From Burkholderiaceae bacterium (GTDB lineage: Bacteria > Pseudomonadota > Gammaproteobacteria > Burkholderiales > Burkholderiaceae_C): 64,000 bases of DNA. Shown piece by piece: positions 57,520-64,000 of this stretch (its first letter is position 1; each line of letters opens with the position of its first letter). The notes beneath the pieces are model-generated. The model saw only the letters and a program-made list of their open reading frames with translations, was not told the DNA's origin and did not search any database. The stretch spans positions 62,001 through 126,000 of the forward strand of contig CAJYPV010000026.1 in NCBI GenBank assembly GCA_913776825.1, read 5' to 3'. The translations under genes and the position numbers were made by a program.

Positions 57520-60500
57520 ATGAATCTTTCCAAATTCTTCATCGACCGCCCGATCTTCGCGGGTGTGCTGTCGGTGCTGATCTTCGTTTCCGGTCTGCTC
57601 GCCATGCGGGTGCTGCCGATCTCCGAATATCCGGAAGTCGTGCCGCCGCAGGTGGTGGTCCGGGCCCAATATCCCGGCGCCAACCCCAAGGTGATCGCCG
57701 AAGCGGTCGCCACGCCGCTGGAGGAAGCCATCAACGGCGTCGAAGGCATGCTCTACATGGGCAGCCAGGCGACGACCGACGGCCTGATGACCCTGACCGT
57801 GACCTTCAAGCTGGGCACCGACCCGGACAAGGCGCAGCAACTGGTGCAGAACCGGGTGTCGCAAGCCGAGCCGCGTCTGCCGGAAGAGGTGCGGCGCCTC
57901 GGTCTGACCACGGTCAAGAGCAGCCCCGACCTGACCATGGTCGTGCACTTGCTCTCGCCCAATGAACGCTACGACATGACCTACCTGCGCAACTACGCGG
58001 TGCTCAATGTCAAGGACCGCCTCGCGCGCATCCAGGGCGTGGGCCAGGTGCAGCTGTTCGGCTCGGGCGATTACTCGATGCGCGTCTGGCTGGACCCGCA
58101 GAAGGTCGCGGAGCGCGGCCTGTCCGCCAGCGACGTGGTGCAGGCCATCCGTGAGCAGAACGTGCAGGCCGCCGCCGGTGTGGTGGGCGCCTCGCCGGGT
58201 CTGACCGGCATCGACCTGCAACTGCCGATCAATGCGCAGGGCCGCCTCAACAACGAGGAAGAGTTCGGCGACATCATCGTCAAGACCGGTGCCACCGGCC
58301 AGGTCACCCGCCTGCGCGATCTGGGCCGCATCGAACTGGGCGCCGCCGAATATGCGCTGCGCTCGCTGCTGGACAACCAGTCCGCGGTGGCGATTCCGAT
58401 CTTCCAGGCGCCGGGCTCCAATGCGATCGAGATCTCCGACAACGTGCGCGCCACGATGGCGGAACTGAAGAAGTCCATGCCGGAAGGCGTGAGCTACGAG
58501 ATCGTCTACGACCCGACCCAGTTCGTGCGGGCGTCCATCGAATCGGTGGTGCACACGCTGCTGGAAGCCGTGGCGCTGGTGGTGCTGGTGGTGATCCTGT
58601 TCCTGCAGACCTGGCGCGCCTCGATCATTCCGCTGCTGGCGGTGCCGGTGTCCATCATCGGGACCTTCGCGGTGATGCACCTGTTCGGTTTCTCGATCAA
58701 CGCGCTGTCGCTGTTCGGCCTGGTGCTGGCGATCGGCATCGTGGTGGACGACGCGATCGTGGTGGTGGAGAACGTCGAGCGCAACATCGAAGCCGGTCTC
58801 AACCCGCGTGAAGCGACCTACCGCGCGATGAAGGAAGTCTCCGGCCCGATCATCGCGATCGCGCTGGTGCTGGTGGCGGTGTTCGTGCCGCTGGCCTTCA
58901 TCAGCGGCCTGACCGGGCAGTTCTACAAGCAGTTCGCGCTGACCATCGCCATCTCCACCGTGATCTCGGCGGTGAACTCGCTGACGCTGTCGCCGGCCCT
59001 GGCCGCGATGCTGCTCAAGGGCCACGATGCGCCGAAGGACGGGCTGACCCGCGTGATGGACAAGCTGCTGGGCCGCTTCTTCGGCGGCTTCAACCGGCTG
59101 TTCAACCGCGGCGCCAAGGCCTACAGCGGCGGCGTGACCCGGGCGATCTCCCGCAAGATCCTCATGCTGGTGCTGTATGCCGGCCTGATCGCGGTGACCG
59201 TGGGCCTGTTCAAGGCGGTGCCGAGCGGCTTCGTGCCGGCGCAGGACAAGCAGTACCTGATCGGCTTCGCCCAGTTGCCGGACGGCGCCACGCTGGACCG
59301 GACCGAAGACGTGATCCGCCGCATGAGCGACATCACCCTGAAGACGCCGGGCGTCTCGCATGCGGTGTCCTTCCCAGGCCTGTCGATCAATGGCTTCACC
59401 AACAGCGCCAACTCCGGCATCGTTTTCGCCACGCTGAAGTCCTTCGACGAGCGCACCGGCAAGGGTCTGTCGGCCGGCGAAATCGCGGCCAGCCTGAACC
59501 AGCAGTACGGGGCCATCCAGGACGCCTTCGTGGTGATGTTCCCGCCGCCGCCGGTCAACGGACTCGGCACCACCGGCGGCTTCAAGTTCCAGCTGGAAGA
59601 CCGCGGAGGCCTCGGTTATGAGGCGCTGGATGCGGCGGTCAAGGCCTTCATGGCCAAGGCCTCGAAGGCGCCGGAGCTGGCGGGCTTGTTCTCCAGCTAT
59701 CAGGTGAACGTGCCGCAGCTGTATGCCGACCTGGACCGCACCAAGGCGCGCCAGTTGGGCGTGGCGGTGACGGATGTGTTCGACACCATGCAGATCTACC
59801 TCGGCAGCCTGTATGTGAACGACTTCAACAAGTTTGGTCGCACCTACACCGTGCGGGTCCAGGCGGATGCCGCCTACCGTGCGCGGGCCGAGGATGTGGG
59901 CCTGCTGAAGGTGCGCTCGGCCAGTGGCGAGATGGTGCCGCTGTCCGCGCTGATGAAGGTCGAGCCGAGCTTCGGTCCGGAACGCGCGATGCGCTACAAC
60001 GGCTTCCTGTCCGCTGACATCAACGGCGGTGCCGCGCCCGGTTACTCGACCGGTCAGGCCCAGGATGCCATCGCCCGCATCGCGGCGGAAACCCTGCCGC
60101 CCGGCATCAGCTATGAATGGACCGAGCTGACCTATCAGGAGATCCTGGCCGGCAACTCCGCGATGTGGGTGTTCCCGCTCGCCATCCTGCTGGTGTTCCT
60201 GGTGCTGGCCGCGCAGTACGAAAGCCTGGCGCTGCCGATCTCGATCATCCTGATCGTGCCGATGGGTCTGCTGGCGGCGATGACCGGTGTGTGGCTCAGC
60301 CATGGGGACAACAACGTCTTCACCCAGATCGGATTGATCGTCCTGGTGGGCCTGAGCGCGAAGAACGCGATCCTGATCGTGGAATTCGCCCGCGAGCTGG
60401 AATTTGCCGGACGCACGCCGCTGCAGGCGGCGATCGAAGCCAGCCGACTGCGTCTGCGTCCGATCCTGATGACCTCGATGGCGTTTGTGATGGGCGTGCT

Positions 60501-60864
60501 GCCGCTGGTGCTGGCCAAGGGCGCGGGCGCCGAGATGCGCAATGCGATGGGCGTCGCGGTGTTCGCCGGAATGATCGGCGTGACCGCCTTCGGCCTGTTC
60601 CTCACCCCGGTGTTCTATGTGCTGCTGCGTCGGCTGTCCGGCAACAAGCCGCTGAAACAGCATGGCGAGACGCCGCATCTGGAAGCCTTCGCGCAGCCGG
60701 AGCAGGGCGCGGGCCATGACTTCGGCAATCACGGTGATCGCGGCGATCGCGGTGGCCACGGCGGCGGCCAGGCGGGCAACGGCTCGCATGGCGACCAGGG
60801 CGGACACGGCGCGGGCGGCGATGCCCGTCCGCATCCGGCGGCCCCGCGTCATGACCATGACTGA
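57520..60864 (+). CDS. mexF: RND efflux transporter, MexF-like
   Basis: A 1114-residue proton-driven inner-membrane drug exporter. The start MNLSKFFIDRPIFAGVLSVL, PISEYPEVVPPQVVVRAQYPGA and the TM4 relay FGLVLAIGIVVDDAIVVVENVERN (the two Asp of the proton path) are all present, and FISGLTGQFYKQFALTIAIS is close to MexF. The porter domain has PPPPVNGLGTTGGFKFQLEDRG. The protein carries an extra C-terminal tail of about 50 residues, rich in Gly, His and Asp (GHDFGNHGDRGDRGGHGGG and on), not usual in MexF. MexEF-OprN-type pumps export chloramphenicol, quinolones and signalling precursors. The membrane helix count fits 12. Confidence 0.95.
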   Translation: MNLSKFFIDRPIFAGVLSVLIFVSGLLAMRVLPISEYPEVVPPQVVVRAQYPGANPKVIAEAVATPLEEAINGVEGMLYMGSQATTDGLMTLTVTFKLGTDPDKAQQLVQNRVSQAEPRLPEEVRRLGLTTVKSSPDLTMVVHLLSPNERYDMTYLRNYAVLNVKDRLARIQGVGQVQLFGSGDYSMRVWLDPQKVAERGLSASDVVQAIREQNVQAAAGVVGASPGLTGIDLQLPINAQGRLNNEEEFGDIIVKTGATGQVTRLRDLGRIELGAAEYALRSLLDNQSAVAIPIFQAPGSNAIEISDNVRATMAELKKSMPEGVSYEIVYDPTQFVRASIESVVHTLLEAVALVVLVVILFLQTWRASIIPLLAVPVSIIGTFAVMHLFGFSINALSLFGLVLAIGIVVDDAIVVVENVERNIEAGLNPREATYRAMKEVSGPIIAIALVLVAVFVPLAFISGLTGQFYKQFALTIAISTVISAVNSLTLSPALAAMLLKGHDAPKDGLTRVMDKLLGRFFGGFNRLFNRGAKAYSGGVTRAISRKILMLVLYAGLIAVTVGLFKAVPSGFVPAQDKQYLIGFAQLPDGATLDRTEDVIRRMSDITLKTPGVSHAVSFPGLSINGFTNSANSGIVFATLKSFDERTGKGLSAGEIAASLNQQYGAIQDAFVVMFPPPPVNGLGTTGGFKFQLEDRGGLGYEALDAAVKAFMAKASKAPELAGLFSSYQVNVPQLYADLDRTKARQLGVAVTDVFDTMQIYLGSLYVNDFNKFGRTYTVRVQADAAYRARAEDVGLLKVRSASGEMVPLSALMKVEPSFGPERAMRYNGFLSADINGGAAPGYSTGQAQDAIARIAAETLPPGISYEWTELTYQEILAGNSAMWVFPLAILLVFLVLAAQYESLALPISIILIVPMGLLAAMTGVWLSHGDNNVFTQIGLIVLVGLSAKNAILIVEFARELEFAGRTPLQAAIEASRLRLRPILMTSMAFVMGVLPLVLAKGAGAEMRNAMGVAVFAGMIGVTAFGLFLTPVFYVLLRRLSGNKPLKQHGETPHLEAFAQPEQGAGHDFGNHGDRGDRGGHGGGQAGNGSHGDQGGHGAGGDARPHPAAPRHDHD

Positions 60865-60936
60865 GACCCGCGCCACGACGTTGCTGAACGCGCCCGCTGG
60901 CGGGCGCACCGACTGGAATCGACAAGGATCCAAGCC

Positions 60937-62355
60937 ATGAAACTGATGATGACGAGCCTGCTCGCGGCGCTGGTGCTCGCCGGCTGCGCGACGCCGCCGC
61001 CGATCGACGCCAGCCAGCTGCCGGCGACGCCCACGGCCTACAAATCGGGGGCGACCGCCGCCGTGGCCGACGGCCAATGGGCGGTCGTGCCACCCGCCGA
61101 TGCGGAGCCGCGCGGCGACTGGTGGCAGGTGTTCGGCGACAGCGCGCTCAACGACCTGGAGCGCCGCGCCCTCGCGGGCAACACCGACCTGCAATCGGCG
61201 GTCGCCCGACTGGCCCAGGCGCGCGCCCTGGTGCGCAGCGCCGATGCGGATCGGCTGCCGCAGGTCGGCGTGTCCGCCGGCGCCTCGCGCGGCACGGTGG
61301 CCGGGCAAGGGCCCGCCGCCAGCACGCTCTACAACGCCGGTGTCGGCGCGAGCTGGGAGCTCGACCTGGTGGGACGCCTGTCTCAAGCCAGCCGCGCGGC
61401 CGTGCTCGATGCGCAGGCCCGTGAAGCCTTGCTGGAGAGCACGCGGCTGATCGTGCAGACCGATGTGGCGCAGACCTATCTCTCGCTGCGCTTCACCGAT
61501 CAGGAGCGGCGTCTGGTGCGGGATACCGTGGCGGCCTACCGCGAGACGCTGGCCCTGACCCAACGCCGCTATCAGGCGGGCGATGTGGCGGAGCTGGATC
61601 TGGCGCGGGTGCAGACGGAAGTCGCCGCCACCGAAGCCGAAGCCGTCGCGCTCGACCGTCGCCGTGCGGAGCTGGAGAACGCGCTGGCGGTGCTGCTCGG
61701 TGAGCCGGCGTCCGGCTTCTCGCTGACCGAGGACACCGCGCTGGCGCCGCTGCCCGCGATCCCCGGCGGACTGCCCAGCGCGATGCTGGCCCGTCGACCC
61801 GATGTGGCCGCCGCGCAGCGCAGTCTGCTCGCCGCCCAGGCGCGGGTGGGCGTCGCCCAGGCCGCCTGGTTCCCGAGCCTGACGCTGACGGCCAATGGCG
61901 GCTATGCCTCGCCGGAGCTGAGCGATGTCTTCAGGTGGTCGGCCCGCGCCTGGTCGGTCGATGCGCTGCTGTCGCTGCCGATCTTCGATGGCGGTCGTCG
62001 CCGGGCGGGCGTGGAATCGGCGAAGGCGGGCCTGGACCTGGCGATGGCCGGTTATCGCCAGCAACTGCTGCAGGCGCTGCGGGAGGTGGAAGACTCGCTG
62101 AGCGGGCTGCAACTGCTGTCGCAGCAGGCGCAGGTGCAGTCGCAGGCGGTGCAATCCGCGACGCGCGCGACCGCCTTGTCGGACTCGCGTTATCGCAATG
62201 GTCTGGTGAGCCAGCTGGATCTGCTCGATGCGCGCCGCAGCGAGCTTCGCAACCGACGCGCCGCCTTGAAGGTGCAGGCGGCGCAATACCAGGCCACGGT
62301 GGGCCTGGTCCGCGCGTTGGGCGGCGGCTGGGCCTCGAGCGCCCCGGCGGCCTGA
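60937..62355 (+). CDS. Outer-membrane efflux lipoprotein (OprN/NodT family)
   Basis: A 472-residue TolC-like channel with a lipoprotein signal (LLAALVLAGCATPP, Cys about 17). Two OEP repeats follow: WWQVFGDSALNDLERRALAGNTDLQSAVARLAQARAL (about 63-98) and a second related block (about 285-320; RRPDVAAAQRSLLAAQARVGVAQAAWFPSLTLTA). The end LLDARRSELRNRRAALKVQAAQYQATVGLVRALGGGW is typical. It assembles as a trimer in the outer membrane with the adaptor and MexF-like pump. The gene ends the operon, 100 bp before a strong intrinsic terminator. Confidence 0.93.
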   Translation: MKLMMTSLLAALVLAGCATPPPIDASQLPATPTAYKSGATAAVADGQWAVVPPADAEPRGDWWQVFGDSALNDLERRALAGNTDLQSAVARLAQARALVRSADADRLPQVGVSAGASRGTVAGQGPAASTLYNAGVGASWELDLVGRLSQASRAAVLDAQAREALLESTRLIVQTDVAQTYLSLRFTDQERRLVRDTVAAYRETLALTQRRYQAGDVAELDLARVQTEVAATEAEAVALDRRRAELENALAVLLGEPASGFSLTEDTALAPLPAIPGGLPSAMLARRPDVAAAQRSLLAAQARVGVAQAAWFPSLTLTANGGYASPELSDVFRWSARAWSVDALLSLPIFDGGRRRAGVESAKAGLDLAMAGYRQQLLQALREVEDSLSGLQLLSQQAQVQSQAVQSATRATALSDSRYRNGLVSQLDLLDARRSELRNRRAALKVQAAQYQATVGLVRALGGGWASSAPAA

Positions 62356-62451
62356 CCCGACGCATCGCGGCGGTGGGGTCGGGCTAGGCCGGCCCGGCCG
62401 CCGCGCAGGGGCGGTCCTCCTGAGACGAACGACGCCCGTGCGGTGTCTTTG

Positions 62452-62479
62452 AGGCGTGCTGCGAGGCACGCCTTTTTTT
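62452..62479 (+). terminator. Intrinsic terminator of the efflux operon
   Basis: An 8-bp GC-rich stem (AGGCGTGC with GCACGCCT, loop of six) is followed immediately by seven T at 62473-62479. It lies about 100 bp after the outer-membrane-channel stop and before the converging dehalogenase gene. Confidence 0.95.
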
Positions 62480-62523
62480 CGTCTGCGGTTTCGGTCGGTG
62501 GTGGTCGGCGACGGGTCGCGGGC

Positions 62524-63519
62524 TCAGCGCGTCGGCGACGAGTCCAGGTCGGCGAGCAGGAAGGGCAGCGCGGCGTCCAGCAGGGCTTGCGGCGCTTCCT
62601 CCGGGATGTAGTGGCCGCAGGGCAGCGTGCCGCCGCTGACGTCGCGCGCCACCCGCTGCCATTCGGCCATCGGGTCAAAGCATTTCGCCACCACGCCTTG
62701 CGCGCCCCACAGCACGCGCAGCGGCATGGCCAGCTGAGCGCCGCGATCGCGGTCTTCGCGGTCGTGCTGGAGGTCGATGCCGGCAGCGGCGCGGTAGTCC
62801 TCGCACAGGCCGTGCGCGGTGCCGGGCAGCGCCAGGGCGCGCTGATATTCCGAGAAGGCGAGCGGATCGAAGGCCGCCAGCCCGGCATGACGGCGGCCCA
62901 TCACCTCCAGCGCATAGGCGGCGGGATCGGCTTCGATCAGCCGTTCCGGCATCGGTGCGGGCTGGATCAGGAAGAACCAATGCCAATAAGCGCGGGCGAA
63001 GGCTTCGCTGGTCTGCTCATACATCGCCAGGGTGGGCGCGATGTCCAGCAGCACCAGCCGACGCACCGCGTCCGGATGGTCGGCCGCCAGGCGATGCGCC
63101 ACCCGCGCGCCCCGGTCATGGGCCAGCACCCGGAACGCGTCATGGCCGAGGGCGCTCATCAGCAGCCGCATGTCCTGGGCCATGCGCCGCTTGCTGTAGG
63201 CGGCATGGTCCGCATCGCCCATCGGCTTGGAGGATTCGCCGTAGCCGCGCAGATCCGGCATCACCACGGTGAAGTGCTCTGCCAGCGTCGGCAGCACGCG
63301 ATGCCAGATCACATGGGTCTGCGGATGGCCGTGCAGCAACAGCAGGGCGGGCGCATCGCCGCGGCGGCTCAGCAGTCGCGCATGCAGTTGCACGGCGGGC
63401 GCGCCGTCGCGGGCGGGTTCGACGTCGACCGTCAGGCGGCGCGTCTCGGCAGGGAAGAGCGCATCGCCTGGATGCGGCGCATCCAGGAACTGAACGGCGG
63501 GGCGGGCGTGATCGGTCAT
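62524..63519 (-). CDS. Haloacetate dehalogenase-like alpha/beta hydrolase
   Basis: A 331-residue soluble hydrolase. HGHPQTHVIWHRV is the oxyanion/halide-site region and AHDRGARVAHRLA carries the nucleophilic Asp (about 135). YWHWFFLIQPAPMPE has the Trp/His residues that position halide in fluoroacetate dehalogenases, and PCGHYIPEEAP has the catalytic His. These match haloacetate/fluoroacetate dehalogenases; epoxide-hydrolase-like activity is an alternative in this superfamily. It has no signal peptide. It is monocistronic and converges with the efflux operon across its terminator. Confidence 0.85.
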   Translation of the reverse strand: MTDHARPAVQFLDAPHPGDALFPAETRRLTVDVEPARDGAPAVQLHARLLSRRGDAPALLLLHGHPQTHVIWHRVLPTLAEHFTVVMPDLRGYGESSKPMGDADHAAYSKRRMAQDMRLLMSALGHDAFRVLAHDRGARVAHRLAADHPDAVRRLVLLDIAPTLAMYEQTSEAFARAYWHWFFLIQPAPMPERLIEADPAAYALEVMGRRHAGLAAFDPLAFSEYQRALALPGTAHGLCEDYRAAAGIDLQHDREDRDRGAQLAMPLRVLWGAQGVVAKCFDPMAEWQRVARDVSGGTLPCGHYIPEEAPQALLDAALPFLLADLDSSPTR

Positions 63520-63635
63520 GGTCGCAGCGGGAGGATGAGGTGATGGAGACGGCAGTCCGCCCCAAGATTACGGTGTCTCGGCCGCTTGCCGTGCGAAAGA
63601 CGGTGGCGTCGACGGACCGGGTGTGGCGAGGCCCT

Positions 63636-64000
63636 CTACCGCGCGTCCAAGTCAGTCAACGGGTGGCGAGCGCGCATGCGCCGTTCCCAGGCGGCCAGCC
63701 CGGCGATCACGGCGCAGGCCACGGCGCTGGTGAGGGTGGGCGACCACGTCGTCGACATCGCACCGGCCGCCGCGAGCGCGAGCAGCGCCACCGCATGCGA
63801 CCACGGCCATCGTCCCCACACCGACCACTTGAACCAGCCGACGCCGGTCACGAACAGCCCGACGCCGCCGAGCACGCAGAGCGCGGTGGCGGTGGACGTC
63901 GTTCCGCCCGGATGGGCGAGCACGAATTCGTCGCCGGCGGCATTCACGATGATGCCCGCGACGATCGGCAGGTGCAGGTAGGTGTAGCCCAGGCGCGCCA
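63636..64000 (-). CDS. LtrA-family membrane protein, C-terminal part (continues past the right edge)
   Basis: Minus strand; the gene begins beyond the window. The visible 121 codons begin inside the typical LtrA motif GYTYLHLPIVAGIIVNAAGDEFVLAHPG and continue through three membrane helices (ALCVLGGVGLFVTGVGWF, HAVALLALAAAGAMS, LTSAVACAVIAGLAAW) to a basic C-terminus. LtrA (low-temperature requirement A) proteins are multi-helix membrane proteins of uncertain function. The 113 bp between this stop and the dehalogenase start hold no other feature. Confidence 0.8.
   Translation of the reverse strand, partial: ARLGYTYLHLPIVAGIIVNAAGDEFVLAHPGGTTSTATALCVLGGVGLFVTGVGWFKWSVWGRWPWSHAVALLALAAAGAMSTTWSPTLTSAVACAVIAGLAAWERRMRARHPLTDLDAR

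Noticed and set aside
57268..62469. 1733-codon open frame on the minus strand opposite the efflux operon
   Set aside because: Antisense shadow of three intact RND genes; composition is dominated by His, Arg, Gln and Gly and it spans gene boundaries.

Overview
The window is 64 kb of very GC-rich bacterial chromosome with densely packed genes, short gaps and strong codon bias. The gene families (TRAP dicarboxylate transport with a DctS/DctR pair, a MexEF-OprN-type pump, an Rtc RNA-repair operon, an OFA-family oxalate/formate transporter, a CheB-CheR hybrid kinase) point to a betaproteobacterium of the order Burkholderiales, perhaps near Roseateles/Mitsuaria. That placement is inference from gene content. 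No rRNA, tRNA, CRISPR array, intact insertion sequence or phage gene was seen.

Layout. 1-1.4 kb: end of a glutaredoxin gene, then two translationally coupled genes of unknown function. 1.6-3.9 kb: a nitronate monooxygenase and a convergent aldo/keto reductase. 4.1-8.5 kb: the RNA end-healing/ligation operon rtcB-rtcA, transcribed from a near-perfect sigma-54 promoter and divergent from its CARF-type activator rtcR. 9-15.5 kb: a small unknown, a chemoreceptor, a stand-alone 2-oxoglutarate dehydrogenase E1-like protein and a GAF-GGDEF protein. 15.6-20.6 kb: a catalase-fold protein and a 1245-residue CheB-CheR-PAS-kinase-receiver protein. 20.8-22.3 kb: a divergent dmeR/dmeF metal efflux pair with a TACT-G(n)-AGTA operator between them. 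22.4-23.8 kb: small proteins and a hicAB toxin-antitoxin pair. 23.9-30.1 kb: a large TonB-dependent receptor, a tandem two-hairpin repeat, an L,D-transpeptidase, a small exported protein and a DUF1275 protein. 30.6-36.1 kb: an oxalate/formate module (OFA transporter, FdhF/YdeP-type molybdoenzyme, small regulator-like protein, FdhD). 36.1-37.0 kb: an AT-richer patch with a frameshifted RTX-repeat remnant and a small membrane protein. 37.1-39.4 kb: two proteins of unknown function. 39.5-45.5 kb: dctPQM TRAP transporter with divergent dctSR. 45.5-46.0 kb: three tandem 151-bp hairpin repeats. 46.0-50.7 kb: a mini-operon of hydrolase, acyl carrier protein and ketosynthase, divergent from an OmpR/QseC-type two-component pair. 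50.75-52.45 kb: a retron. 52.6-55.9 kb: a lipoprotein hydrolase, a LysR regulator and an esterase-fold protein lacking its nucleophile. 56.2-62.4 kb: a MexEF-OprN-type efflux operon ending in a clear intrinsic terminator. 62.5-64 kb: a haloacetate-dehalogenase-like enzyme and the end of an LtrA-family gene.

The main discovery candidate is the retron on the minus strand. Its reverse transcriptase carries YADD, a HAATH variant of the NAxxH motif and an ITG variant of the VTG motif, with a roughly 185-residue N-terminal extension as in myxobacterial (Mx162-type) retron enzymes. Just upstream lies a non-coding RNA candidate with a 16-bp a1/a2 stem, an AGC branch-site context at the end of a1, two msr-like hairpins and a GC-rich msd-like hairpin. 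Its predicted transcription start falls at the first base of a1. No separate effector gene is adjacent. Secondary points of interest are the two unrelated families of tandem long-hairpin repeats, the nucleophile-less esterase beside the efflux operon, the ketosynthase/ACP/hydrolase mini-operon, and the well-preserved regulatory sites for RtcR/sigma-54 and DmeR.
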